Part shown: positions 46,565 to 58,886 of the stretch, in pieces
How the letters are laid out: every line of letters starts with the position of its first letter
Numbering within the stretch: position 1 is the stretch's first letter
NCBI GenBank assembly: GCA_027943245.1
Contig: JANDJZ010001729.1
Coordinates: forward strand, 1 to 64,000
DNA length: 64,000 bases
Source of the DNA: Acanthamoeba sp. SK_2022b
Lineage: Eukaryota > Discosea > Longamoebia > Acanthamoebidae
Reading direction: 5' to 3'
Program-made: the position numbers and the translations under genes
Notes under the pieces: model-generated
Seen by the model: only the letters and a program-made list of their open reading frames with translations
Database searches by the model: none
Told to the model about the DNA's origin: nothing

Positions 46565-46969
46565 TGGTTGGTCAGCATGACGTCAGCAACTGCTGGGCGT
46601 GGACGCGCAGCGACGCGCCTTGGGGCCAGGTGGCCTGGGTGCCGTTGACCAGCACGACCGTGTTGTTGGGTCCACCGCGGAACTGGGCCGAGCTGCCGTC
46701 GAAGGTGGCGGGCGTCGGGTAGTCGCCCCGTCGCACGTACAGGTCCAGCGCCGACGCGCAGCCGGCCGCGGCCTCGACCACCAGCACCTGTCGCTGCTGC
46801 GGCGTCGCCGCTTCGTCTGCGCGCTTGCGCGAGGCCGGGGCGCTGACGGCGTAGAACGACCACGCCTTGGGCAGCGCCGAAGCGATCACCGGCGAGCCAG
46901 CGGACGACGAGGGCACCGCTACACGCAAACGCACACATGAATGAGACATCGCGTGTGCGCGTGCGGGTG

Positions 46970-47036
<67 letters not shown>

Positions 47037-48587
47037 TGTCGAGCGCGTACTGGGTTGGGCGAGCGCCGAAAGAGTGAAGTTACAGGGCGTGCCGGCGGTG
47101 CCGTAGACGCCGACGTACCACCTGGCCGGCGTATCGAGTTGCGTGCGGTTCAACGCCAAGGCCTGGCCGCACACATGACATTGTCGTGAGTTGACGTAAA
47201 ATAAGAATAATATAATAAAAATAAAACCGACCACTGCCAAGGAAGAGGTGTGGGAGGGAGGGGGCAGGCCACCTGCGCGGTGCCGGCGGCGGTGAACGGG
47301 TAGTCAGAGGCGATGGCGCTGGGGAAGTACTGCCTGCGCAGGTGCGCGCGGGTCTGCTGGGCACAGCCCGCGCTGTCCTCCGACACAGACGAGTGAGTCC
47401 GAGGCACGAGGGGACAGGACATTGGGGGTGGGGGAGGAGATACGTGGAGTTGAGGGCGAGGTAGAGGAGCTGGGGCTGCGGGGCCATGGTGGTGAGGTCG
47501 ACCAGGTAGTAGCTCCACGCCGGGCCCGCCGTCCCCGTCACCTCCGCGCCGGTCGACGTCGACAGAACGACCAGAGCTGCGACGCACACGCACACGGGGC
47601 CGAGTCGAGTGAGGCGCCGGCCAGGGCGAGAAATGGTTGGAGAGAGGAGGGGGGATTGGGAGAGGGGGGGGGGGGCAGCGGTACGGGTGGCCTGGGCCGT
47701 GAGGCGGAAGGCGCACGGGCCGGTGGCGAGCGAATTGTGGACGCCCACGTAGTAGGTCGCGGCGCCGGGGCTCAGGGACATGGTCCGATAGACCTCGACC
47801 TGAATCTCGCGGGTCAGCACCGCGGTGACGATGACGCCACCACCCCAGAGCGGAGTGGAGTGGAGTGGGCGAGGGAGGAGGCGAAACCTGCGAGCGCGGG
47901 GTGGTGTCGTTCTGGCCGTCCAGGAACGCGACGAGGTCGGGCAGCACGTCCTGTTGGACCAGCACTCGCACTCCGGGCACCGTGCAGGCGGCGGGCGCGT
48001 CCGCCGCGATGTCCAGGCTCACGCTCAGCACGCCTGTCACACGCGACGATGAGCCAGTCACTTCTTTTATTCTTTGTATTAAATCTAAATTTTATATTTA
48101 AAATATTATTTTTTATATAAAACGAATTTCCTTACGACGAGTTGGGGGGTAGCAGCGTACCGCGTAGAGGGGCCATGTAGGTGAGCGAGTAGTAGGTCCA
48201 GCCCTGCCCAGCCACCGTCCCGGTCGCGTTGGCGCCCAACGCGAGCGACGTCACGTTTGGCTCTGCCGATTGCCACGTCAGCAACCACAGAGGCGAGGCA
48301 GTGCGACACGATTGGTGGGTGGTTTATTTGGGGGGGGGGTGCACGTACGGTTGCTGGCGTCGGCGAGGACGGTGAAGCTGCACTCGCCCTGGCCAAACAG
48401 GCCCAGGTAGTAGGCGCCGGCCTGGAGCTGCGCCGTGACGTTGGCGCCGGGGAACGACAGCCGCTGGTTGCCGCCGCCGGTGCTCGTCGTCGTGAACGTC
48501 TCGGGACCGTAGTCCGACAGCACGCGCGTCGGGTACGACTGCCCCCTATAAAGCGTGTGTGCGTGCGTGAGCCCTGCGCGCGTGTTG

Positions 48588-48659
<72 letters not shown>

Positions 48660-50979
48660 CTGAGGTAGGGCGAGGGCTGAGCGGCGCAGTTGGCGGTGTT
48701 GATCTCGATCGTGAAGTCAGAGGGCGGGGAGACGAAGGCGAGCTTGAAGTAGGACCAGTGGCCGGCCACGGTCGACCCGCTCGTCTCTTGGCCCAACGCC
48801 AGGCTCGTCGTATCTGCCATTTCAATTCATTAATTAATGATTTAATTATATATATAAATAAATAAATAAAACGAAAAAAATAAAACGAAACAACAGCCCT
48901 GGGAGAGCGTACTCTCCAGGCGAGCAGAGATGTTGTAGGCGCAGGCCTCGTCGGAGGTGCTGTAGACGCTGGCGAAGAATCGGGTGGTGAGGGGGTCGTA
49001 GCCCTGCGCCTGCGACACGCCGTAGACGATGTCGAGCGCCGAGCCGGCCGAGTCCTTCTGCAGGTCCACGATCTGGTCCTCCTTCGTCGCCAGCGTGTTC
49101 TGATGACCATTCACGACCATAAGCCCACAATACCCAACACAACGCACACACGCACACGCACACGCACACGCACACGCACACGCACACGCACACGCACACG
49201 CACACGCACACGCACACGCACACGCACACGCACACGCACACAACAAGACGCGCATACCTTTTGGAGGAAGAGGAAGAGGGTGTCGGGGTCCTGGCAAGCG
49301 GGGGTGGTGGTCTCGACGCGCAGGACAAGGACCGACTCGGAGTGGATCGGCGCGAGGGCGTAGTAGCTGTACGACGAGGGCAGCACCAGCTGGCCGCCCA
49401 GCTCCGGTCCGAACTCGAGCACGTTGTGGGCTGCCGGGCGGAGTGAGTCACGCGCGCACGCATTCCACGCATGCCAAACGCTTGTTTGGGGGGGGGATAA
49501 GGGGGGGGGGGCTCACTCTGGGCGTAGGCCTTGACGGAGTAGGTGCAGCTGGCGTCGCCAAACACGCCCAGGTAGTAGGTTCCCTGATGCGGCCTCGATT
49601 CGGTTGGAATGCACGGTATGCGTGAGGGAGAGGAGGGGAGGAGGGCGCGTACGAGCTGGAGAACGGAGGCGGTGAGGTTGAGGACGAGCATGTCGCCCGT
49701 CCTGACAAACTGCGCAAAGTCGTAGTTGTTGGCGTCGGGCTCCTGGCCCCGGCGCACGAGGGGGCGGGGCATCGTCGGACACACGGCGGGGTCGGCGCTC
49801 ACCTGCACGATCAACTCAGGCGGGACCGCTGCCACGTCGCGACACGACACACGACAATCAGTGAGACGGGCTCGGGCGATCAACCGAGCGGGGGGTGGGG
49901 TGCTGCGCACCGGTGATGGTGAACATGAAGAAGTCGGAGAAGGGCGAGGTCGACGACTGGGTGTAGACGACGCCCAGCTCCAGCTGAGGATCGCTCGAGT
50001 GGTTGAGCTGCAGTGCAATGGTGTAGGGGCAGTCGGACGGCGCCTGGCCGTTGGCCACCTCGCCCCACACGCCCAGGCGCCAGCTGGTGGATCGGCCCCC
50101 AATCAGAAATCAGACGCTAGTCGAGCAGGGGAGCGATTGGGGGGGGGGGGCAAGGCAGGACACGTACGCGCCGGATTGGGCGACGGAAGCATTGCCGGCG
50201 AAGCTGATGACGTTGTCGGTCTTCGTCATCGACTCGGGTCCGTAGTCACTCCTCACGCGACTCGGGAACGCGTTGCGACGCAGGTACAGGCTCGGCTGCG
50301 CGACGCTCTCGTGTGACCCATACAGCCACGACGCAGCGATCGCGCACGCACGCACAAACCGGAAGAGAGGGGAGAAGGGGGGGGGGCGTACGGGCAAAGT
50401 GCAGTTGGGGCTGTAGGTGAGCTGGGCCGAGATGGCATCGATCTCGCCCCCGACATCGAACGTGTAGTAGTCCCAGTACAGCGGACGGCTGACGCCCTGC
50501 ATGAATGTACCCGGAGCCAGCGCCGCCATGTCTGCCCCCCACAACGACAGACAGACGGCGCTTAGTCGGTCTTCTATAAGGAGAGAGTTGATGGAGGGGA
50601 GAGGCAGCGGTACTCTCCATGCGAGCGCTGACGTTGTACGAGCAGATGGTGGTGCCGTTGTTGAAGATGCCGATATAGAAGGTGCGGTTGTTGACCTTCA
50701 CGCCGTAGATCAGGTCCTGGGCAGCGATCGGATCCAATGGACCTGCGTTGACGTGGCAACCGGAGAGACAATCACGCACGCACGCACGCGACAAGAGGGC
50801 GAGGTGAGAGGGACGGCCGTTGGACGTGCGCGGGAGCGGCGTTACCGGAGAAGTCGCGCTGGGCGTCCTCGAGACGGGATGTAGAAGTGGGAAGGGTGTC
50901 GGGGAACATCTTCAGAATGAGCAACGACCCCAGGCACTGCGTGTCGTTCGGGTTGGTCATTACCCGCACTAGAATCGCC

Positions 50980-51061
<82 letters not shown>

Positions 51062-53915
51062 CACGCCCCACACACGACGTATCAGTACAACAATGATCGA
51101 TTGCGCGAGGGGAGAGTCGAGTGCCCGTACTTGGAGTCCTGGGCGGGGCTGAGCTTGTAGTAGGAGGCGGAGCCCGGCTCGACTTGGTTGGGCGTGATCG
51201 TGTCCCACGGCAGCACGTCGTTGGCTGCCCGACGATGCAAATGGACGATTACAAGATCAGATGCTCCCATTCCGCCAACGGCACAGAGGATTGAAGGGGG
51301 GAGGGAGGAAAGGCCCGGGCCGACGTACTGGTGCTGCTGAGGCGAAGCAGGTATGAACAGCTGCCGTTGGCGCTCGACCCAAACACGCCCAGGAAATAGG
51401 TTCCCTGTAGACGCACGACGCGTTCAGCGCAACGGCTCCGGCAAGAAAAGGGGGAACGAGGCGGGCAGGCGCTACGGCACCTGCTGGAGCTGCTGGCCGG
51501 GGATGATGAGGGTCTGCCAGCCGTCGGGCCCCACGGTCCAGTTGGCCGGGCCGGGGTAGTCGTGCTGGCCCAGGGTCGGGTAGGCGTTCAGCGAGAGCAG
51601 CGCCTGCGGGGCCTCCGTGCAGCCCTCGGGCTTCATCTCCACCACCAACAGCGGCGGCACGTCTGCACAAAATGCATCGAAAATAAATTAATAAATCGTT
51701 GTTAAATTGTTAAAACAAAACAAAATGCTATAAATATTTTTTGCTAAAAATGTGTCAGGGAGGACGTGCTGGGGAGGCCGAAGGAGTAGTAGTTGGGCAC
51801 GGTGCCCTCGACAGTATCGCTGAACAGGGAGCCGAAGGTGAGCGCATTGGCTGCGTCCTTGTGAATGGTGAGCTGATAGTTGCACCGCGCGTCCTGCGCA
51901 GCCTGCGTGCCCCAAAGCCCGATGTTCCATCTGCGCGCCACGGTTGCGGTTTGCGGCTCAGCGCTGGATGCGTGGGTGGCGTGGGTGGGTGAGGTGAGGA
52001 GGGTAGTGCGTACTGGCCGGGGCTGACCTCAGAGGGGTCGGAGGTGAATACAATCGAGTTGCCCACCATTTGGCTCGAGTTGAGCATGTAGTCCGCGTGG
52101 ATCAGATTCGGATACGCATTGAGGCGCAGGTACAGCGTCGGCTACATGATCGCACGGTGCTCATGAGCATCGCACCGCGACACACGACACACACTGACAC
52201 AAGTGGTACCGGCGAAGGGCACTGGGTCGGGTCTTGCACGGTGAGGTTGACGGTGAAGCGCAGTGGGGCGTCCTCGATGTCGATGGAGTAGTAGTGCCAG
52301 TTGGCGGGCCTGAGCGAGCCCTCGGCGACCTCGTCCCACTCGATGAAGTCCAGGACTGCGCCACGCGCATTGAGGGGAGCGGGTGAGTGGGCGCTGCTGC
52401 TCGTAGAGGAAGAATCGGCGGTGGCGCGTACATTCCATGCGGGTGGTGATGTTGTAGGGGCACGGCGTGGAGCTCTTGTCGAACAGGCCCAAGTAGTAGG
52501 TACCGTCCGGCGTCGGCACGCCATAGACCATCGCCTGGGCAGCCACTGCAGAACCAGGATCTGGCCGCACGTTGCAATATTAGGAATAAAATATTGTTTA
52601 TTTGGTTATTTGGTATTGATTTTTATTTTTATTTTAATTAGTTTGTTGTTGTTTTTTTTTTTAAAAAAAAAAAAGAGTACCAGAGTAGTCACGCTGTGCG
52701 GAGGGCAAGAAGTCGGTGAGTGTGGGGAGCGTGTTGACGTTGAGCTGCATGATCAGGTTCGAGCCGTAGCAGGACGGAAGGCTGGCGTCCGCCTCCAGGC
52801 GCACCAGCAGCACCCTGTACCAGCCCACGGCCCACGTACCACGCGCCGGTCAGCAGCCAGCGAGGCAATCGCCGCGGTGGGAATTGGATCGGGAGGGGGG
52901 GGGCAAGAACCTGTTGTTCTCCAGCTGGTCGAGCTGGTAGTAGACCACCGACTGCGAATTGGCAACGCCCGCCGTTGTCGTGTCAAATGGCAAGGTGACG
53001 TTGGCTGGCCGAGGCGGGCGATCAGTCGCGCATACATTGCAGAGAGGGGGGGAGGGGCAACTTACTCACGGCGCTGATGTGGACGATGTACGAGCAGCCA
53101 GCGCTCGCGGCTTGGCCGAACACGCCCAGGTAATAGGTGCCCTGTAACGTAACGAGCGCGAGTGGCGTGAGCGACCACGCGCAATTACCGATGACGGTGA
53201 CGGTGATGATGTCATTGGATGGAGAGAGGTTTACCGTGGCGAGGCCCTGGGAGAGGGTGAGGGTCTGGACGCCGTTGGCCGACGTGGTCCAGTTGCCGTT
53301 GTCGGACGGCGCTGTCGGGTACGCCATGAAGCTGACGCTGGCCCTCGGGGCCGTGGGGCAATTGGCTGGATCGGCGCTCACCACGAACCTCAGCGTTGGA
53401 GGCACCACTGGAGAGGGAACATTCCACGCATTCCTTTATCGTCAGCGCGCGTTCCAGTCACACGTGTCTGATGCACACCGCACACAACACAACACACGCA
53501 CACGTGGACATGCGAGGGCTCGTACCGGGAAGAGCGAAGGAGTAGTAATCGACGAACTGGCCTTGCGAGGTGAAGACGTGATCGACGCCCAGCGTGAGGG
53601 CGGTAGCCTCGGTCTTGGCGATGGTCAGAGAGTAGGGGCAGGCGTCCTGGCCCGCGCCCCACACGCCGATGTACCATTGGCCGACTGGCATTTGCGTGGC
53701 GTCGCCGGCGAACGTGATCGAGGTCGTCCCGTCGACGGTCTGTGTGGCATTGGTCATGTAGTCCCAGTGGAGCAGCGTCGGGAAGCTGCTACGACGCAAG
53801 TGCAGGTTCGGCTGGCAGCGATACGGGCAACGCAGCAAGCGTAAGGTTGAGAATATGCATAGTTGTGTGATGGTGTGATGGTGTGTTGTGTGTGTGTGTG
53901 TGTGTTGTGTGTGTG

Positions 53916-53975
<60 letters not shown>

Positions 53976-56150
53976 CGGTGTGGTGCAGGAGCCGAGGGTG
54001 AGGGTGGCCGTGAACGAGTTGGGCAACGCAGTGAGTTCGAAGGCGTAGTAGTCCCAGTTGGCCGGCCTCGATGACCCGCTCACCGCAACGCTCCAGTTCA
54101 TCGCCACCAGAGCTGCCACGACAGCGCCCCCGAAGCCATATCAGATCAGAGTGATCCATCGTGTGCGTCCATGCGCCGTGTGAATGGGTGGAGCAATTAC
54201 CATCGAGGCGAGCGGTCACGTTGTAGCTACACGTGCTGGGCGCCAAGTTGGTGATGCCCAGGTAGTAGGTGTTCGAGTTGGACAAGGCGAGCGCATACAG
54301 CATTGCCTGCACGGACGAACCGGCCTCTGTAACCCCCCAGCGAATACAATCACATCAGCACGATCGCGCACGAAACGAGCACAAAAGACGCGATCGTGTG
54401 CGCACGAACCGCCGAATTCGGAGTTGGCGCCGGAGAGGTAAGCGGAGGCGGTCGGCACGCTGTCCTGGTTGAGCCGGAGGATCAGGCTCGAGCCGAAGCA
54501 GCTGGCCATCGATGGGTCGGCCTCGAGCCGCACGAGGAGCACCCGGCACACTTGATCGCACTGACCGGAGGTGTCGTCCACGCGGTAGTAGGCCGTCGAG
54601 TTGGATTCCACCGTGCCCACCGTGCGCGTGTCCCAGACCAACGTCGTGTCGGCTGCGTGTATACGCACGCCATGTCACCCACCGTGTTATTGTCGACACG
54701 GTTGCCAGTCCCCCATCATCACAACTTTTCCCAAAGACGTACTCGTGCCAAGGACGGCAATCTGATAGACGCACGACGCGGTGCCGAGAGCACCCACGTA
54801 CCACGTGCCTATAACATGATTGGAATCCGAAGCGGCGATGAGTCGACAAGGCTTGCATTCCATGGGCGTGGGCGCGGGGAGGGATTGGAAGGGCTACCGG
54901 TGTGCTCGGCCAGGAAGGAGCTGTTGAAGGTGAGCCGTCTGGTGTTGCCGTCCACGGTCCACGCGGCGTCCTGCTCGTCTGACTCCAACAGCGTGGGCAG
55001 CGCGTGACGTCGCAGGTAGAGCGTGGGCCGGCCCGTGCACGAGCTGGAGGGCCACGCAATCAGCAAACGAAACCCAACGGTGAAGGGAGGCCGCGGCGAG
55101 AGGCCCGTGGAGGAGGGAGGGGCGTACGCGGGGTCGGCGCGGTACTCGATCGCGAAGGAGGACGGGGGCGTGCCGACGGGGACGGGGAAGGAGAAGTAGG
55201 TCCACTCGCCAGCCACGGCCTGGCCCGACTGCGTGAAGGTCTGGCCCCAGTCCACCAGGTCCACGGCTGGCCGGAGATCACCACCACAACAGGCGCGCGC
55301 ATGGGAGGATTTAGCAAAAGACGGTTATGGCGACGATCGATGCGGGTTGAAGTCGAGGCAAGGGAGGCGCACGTTCGACCCAGGCGGTGAGGTTGAAGCT
55401 GCACGAGGTGGAGCCGTTGTGGTAGAGGCCCACATACCAGCTGCCGCCGGCGTCGCCCGGCAGCACGTAGGCCAGGTCCAACGCGTTCGGCGAGTAGTCG
55501 GGCTGTGTGCGAGAGAGAGAGAGAGAGAGAGAGAGATGTGCATGTGCGTGTGCATGTGCGTGTGCATGTGCATGTGCATGTGCATGTGCATGTGCATGTG
55601 CATGTGCATGTGCATGTGCATGTGCATGTGCATGTGCATGTGGCAGGGATTGGTCAGGCACGACACGCAACACCGGATATGCGACCGTCTACGGGCGGGG
55701 TCACGCGCGAACCTGAACATTGGGCAGAGAGTTGTTGAGAAGGAAGGGCGAGGAGCGCCAGAGGCCGAGCTGGACGCCGCTGCAGGCAGGAGCGAAGGTG
55801 GACTCGATCACCAGGGCATTGGTGTCGAAGCTCGAGGGTAGGGCGTAGGCGAGGAAGGTCGACCAATCGTTGCCGTCACCAGAGCCGGCAGGCAGTTGGC
55901 CCTGCACCAAGGCTCCAAGCTGGGCTTCGGTCGCTGTGCAAACAATTAAAAATGGAGGGTAGTTGAAGTAAAATTGCCCGGGTTAGAGTGGATGCAAAAG
56001 ACCTTGGGTTGAGGCAAATAATAATAAAAAAAAATAAATCAGGTTTTCACGCAAGCACAGGAAGCAGAAGTACGTGTTTGGCCAACGGAGAGGGCCACCA
56101 GGAGGCCAAGAAGGAGTGCCACGGCGCTTACGGCTCGTCGCAGGCCCATC
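45508..56150 (-). CDS. Giant type I membrane protein with about 17 PPC-like extracellular units
   Basis: One minus-strand gene of 10.6 kb, from ATG 56150 to TAA 45508-45510, with more than 30 exons. It opens with a signal peptide (MGLRRAVSAVALLLGLLVALSVG). Then the same unit recurs: W-x-Y(Y/F)-F/V strands, a cysteine, LYLRR-x-A-x-P-T/S, and the hallmark (G/T)-x-(W/Y)Y-(L/V/I)-G-(V/L)-(F/Y/W)-G...C-x-(Y/F)-x-(V/L), as in GTYYLGVFGDASCTYSV. I find this hallmark near 55430, 54800, 54260, 53670, 53130, 52490, 51920, 51390, 50670, 50065, 49570, 48975, 48410, 47750, 47110, 46490 and 46070. The pattern fits pre-peptidase C-terminal (PPC) beta-sandwich domains. A membrane helix (VLWVILGIALGILGISALAFVVYSV at about 45920-45845) and an 80-residue cytoplasmic tail end the protein. 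It is probably an adhesion or surface receptor; the ligand is unknown. Exact exon ends were not fixed. Confidence 0.82.
46513..46561. repeat. Intronic (CA)n microsatellite
   Basis: About 24 CA units on the plus strand between two cassettes of the PPC-repeat gene. Confidence 0.95.
46971..47038. repeat. Intronic (GT)n microsatellite
   Basis: About 33 GT units on the plus strand in an intron of the PPC-repeat gene. Confidence 0.95.
48591..48657. repeat. Intronic (GT)n microsatellite
   Basis: About 33 GT units on the plus strand in an intron of the PPC-repeat gene. Confidence 0.95.
49143..49241. repeat. Intronic (CACACG)n hexamer tract
   Basis: About 16 copies of CACACG in an intron of the PPC-repeat gene; the CpG-containing unit is distinct from the plain CA tracts in the other introns. 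Confidence 0.95.
50983..51061. repeat. Intronic (CA)n microsatellite
   Basis: About 39 CA units on the plus strand in an intron of the PPC-repeat gene. Confidence 0.95.
53879..53972. repeat. Intronic imperfect (GT)n microsatellite
   Basis: GT run with repeated GTTGTG interruptions at its start, in an intron of the PPC-repeat gene. Confidence 0.95.
55511..55641. repeat. Intronic (GA)n then (GTGCAT)n tract
   Basis: A GA run at 55511-55536 leads into about 16 copies of GTGCAT, the first few alternating with GTGCGT, in an intron of the PPC-repeat gene. Confidence 0.95.
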
Positions 56151-56398
56151 CCTGCAAGCTGCTCAGCGACGTGAGAGAAATACCACGGCCGACACAGCCC
56201 AAGTTGTAATTTTCACGCCCAAAATGAGATCCCGCATTCCGATCGTTCTCTGCCTTATTACAATTACAGGCGAAAAAAGAAGAGAAAAAAAAGATAGATG
56301 TAATGGAATTTATATCACATGTTGTAATGTAGAGCGCGGGGCCTCTCTGGCGTTGTTTCTCTCTACACAGTGGCAAAATCGGCGGAAGAGGGCTCGAT

Positions 56399-57169
56399 TT
56401 AGGCGGAGGCGGACTGCCTCTTGCCGACCATGATCTGAACGAACTTCTCGTAGTTGAACATGCCCTCATCGTCCGAGGCCTCCTTGAGGACCTCTCGCAC
56501 CTCCTTCTCGGAGAGCTTGTCACCGATGGTCATGAGGGCCCTCTTGAGCTCGTCGACGGCAATCTCGCCCCTATCCTGACGATCGAAGGTGTTGAAGGCC
56601 CTGGTGATCTCGTCCTGCGAGTCCATCTTGCCCACCTTGCGGGTAAGCACGCCCACGAACTCGGTGAAATCGATGGAGCCGGTCTTGCTCACGTCGGCCT
56701 CCTTGATCATCTGCCTGATGTCAGAGTCCTTGGGGTGCATCCCTGTTTGCCACAGCCGTGAGCATCTTCATCTCGCCAAGGAATCCGCCGGAAACGCGAA
56801 ACGAAAAGAACAGCGGGTCGTACTCATGGCGAGCATGCCAGCCTTGAGGGCGTCGAAGTCGATGGTGCCGCGCTTCTCCTTGTCGAAGAGCTCGAACACG
56901 CCCTGGTACTCAGCAATCTGCTCCTGGCTCAGGAATTCCTGTACAGTAGCGACTAGTAAGAAAGAGAAGGCAAAGAAGAGAGAGCCGGCGCCTCGTCCAT
57001 CCCCTTCCCGTCCACATCACATCGTGGTAGCTTTTATAATCGCCGGTCCACAACCACCAAAGAACGAAACCGCCCAAAGAAGAACGCGAAAACGATGGAA
57101 GAGAAGATGATGAAGGTGCGACAACAAAAAAAAGAGAGAAGGTATGACGCGAGGGCTCTCACTTACCAT
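56399..57169 (-). CDS. Four-EF-hand calcium-binding protein (calmodulin/centrin superfamily)
   Basis: Three exons, complement(join(56399..56742,56824..56938,57167..57169)), give 153 residues. The first coding exon is only the ATG, followed at once by GTAAGT. The protein begins MEFLSQEQIAEYQGVFELFD. Loops: DKEKRGTIDFDA (EF1), DVSKTGSIDFTE (EF2), DRQDRGEIAVDE (EF3), and a degenerate fourth, DDEGMFNYEKF, that lacks the first calcium ligands. Spacing and linker helices match calmodulin and centrin; the KAGMLAMRMHPKDSDIRQMI segment is centrin-like. Loop 1 has Lys at position 3 and loop 2 Ser, so calcium affinity may be low. Likely roles are cytoskeletal or basal-body/MTOC-type regulation. Whether to call it centrin or calmodulin-like is open. 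Confidence 0.85.
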
Positions 57170-57620
57170 GTGGTAGTGATGTGGCGGTAGGCGAAGATGT
57201 GGAACGGGGTGGTTTGGCTGCTGAGCGCGGCGTGTGTACGAGTTGAAAATAGTGAGCTTGTGGGCGTTGCCTGTGCCGCCCAAGTGTGGTGGGCTTGATG
57301 TGGTTGTCTCAAGCCCCGACGCTGCGGTCCCCACGTCGACAAAAACACATGTAATTAAATCGCACAGAAAACAAGCAGAAGCCACACCGTCGAGCTGGTG
57401 ATCGTCGAACGGGAGACTCACACCCCTTGAGGAAGGAATAGACGCCTGCTCTTCTTTCTTATCGATTCTCATTGGGCGGGCTCGTCTCGGGGGGAACAGT
57501 GCCATGCCTGGAGGGATTCGATCCCCAACACCCACTCACTCCCGAAATTCAAAGGGATGGGCACAAAGATGACGAGCTGTAGTGGTCGAGCGACTTGAAC
57601 GCGTCTTTTGTCCAACAAAG
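57170..57620. promoter_or_regulatory. Divergent intergenic region, EF-hand / caleosin genes
   Basis: 451 bp between two start codons. Both neighbours encode EF-hand proteins, so shared control is conceivable. No TATA box is obvious. Confidence 0.4.
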
Positions 57621-58513
57621 ATGGAGCAAGAGGAAAAGACTGCCCGCCCAAACGCGCGCGCTGACACTCGCGCCTCTGCAGAGAGCGGCCCCAGTGACAG
57701 GGAGACAGCGCTGTACAAGCACGTCAAGTTCTTCGACAGGGACGGTGATGGTGCATCCCCTCCCACCACAACGTTGAGTGCAGGCGAGAGTCGACTCACC
57801 AAGCTCGTGGTGGGCTTGCGCTCGAGGTAGGCAAGGTGGGGCCGTTGGACACGTACCGAGGCTTCAGGGACATCGGCTTCGGCGTCCTCTTGTCGCTCTA
57901 CGCGGCCATCGTCATCCCTCTGGCCATGGCCTGGGCCACCAACGACCGGTACCTCAATTCTCACATGCGGTGTGCAAGTAGCGCCTGGCTGACGCTGCAA
58001 CCAAAATAAATAATAAATTTAATTTATAAAACTATAAATATAATAAAATATGATATAGGTGGAACTGGTGGCCGAGCCTGCAGATCAAGGTGAGGAACAT
58101 CCACAAGGCCAAGCACGGCAGCGACTCGCAGATGTACGACCACAACGGCAACTTCAGGGCGCACGAGTTCGACCAGCTCTTCGACAGCTTCGACAGCGAC
58201 GGCGATGGCAAGCTCTCCTTCTTCGAGCTCCTCCGCATGACCGAGAAGTTCCGGTACCGCCTTTACCTTTTATTCCCTTTACTTGCGGGCCCATCACGTC
58301 ATCGCCATCTTCTTCTTCTAACTCTGTCGTGTTGTGTGCGTGTGTAGGGTGGCTTACGATTTCTTCGGGTGGTCGGCGGCCAAGCTGGAGTGGCTGTTCT
58401 TGTGGATTCTGTGCCAGGAGAAGGGCAAGATCACCAAGGAGTGCATCCGCAGCCAGTACGACGGCTCGCTGTTCTACACGCTCGCCAAGAGGAGAGGCAA
58501 GAAGACAGAGTAG
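57621..58513 (+). CDS. Caleosin (EF-hand lipid-droplet peroxygenase family)
   Basis: Four exons, join(57621..57750,57831..57948,58059..58253,58348..58513), give 202 residues. The caleosin core is complete: KHVKFFDRDGDGKVGPLDTYRGF (EF-hand with the haem-ligand His just before it), a hydrophobic hairpin LLSLYAAIVIPLAMAWA that inserts into the lipid-droplet surface, VRNIHKAKHGSD with the second conserved His, YDHNGNFRAHEFDQLFDSFDSDGDGKLSFFEL, and FFGWSAAKLEWLFLW...YDGSLFYTLAKRRGKK. Caleosins bind one haem and calcium and oxygenate lipids using hydroperoxides. The classical plant proline knot is shortened here. The DSDGDGKLSFFE loop looks like a second good calcium site. Splicing is in frame throughout. 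Confidence 0.93.
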
Positions 58514-58886
58514 AAGGCGAGCCCCACATGAAGAAGGAGAAGAGGAGAGAGAGGAAAGAAAGTGGTTAGTGACTCGTGACGATCATCACGAAGCACCGCG
58601 CCGCCCAACGACACACGAGGAGAGTGAAGCGTTAGAAGCCAAGCACAACAACGTCCTTCTTCGCGATGAAGTGAAGGACGCGGCAGAGCATGTGGACGGG
58701 GGCAGCAGTGGTGGTGGTGATGGTCGGTTGGTGTGTCCTTTGTTGGGTGGCCCAGGCGCCTCTTCAACAGCTTGGTTGGTTCTAACTACAGTCTCTGTGT
58801 GCGTAAGCGCGCGCCACCGTCGCTCCCTCGCTCCCCTCCCTCGCTCGAGCGGGCTCCCGTTCCAACAGCCACCGCGGCAGTGGCTC
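58514..58886. other. Convergent intergenic region
   Basis: 373 bp between the stops of caleosin and the transporter. It should contain both 3' untranslated regions; no gene was seen. Confidence 0.5.

Noticed and set aside
57500..57545. tRNA-like T-arm (GGATTCGATCCCC)
   Set aside because: The stem does not pair over five bases and no A-box, anticodon arm or acceptor stem can be built around it.
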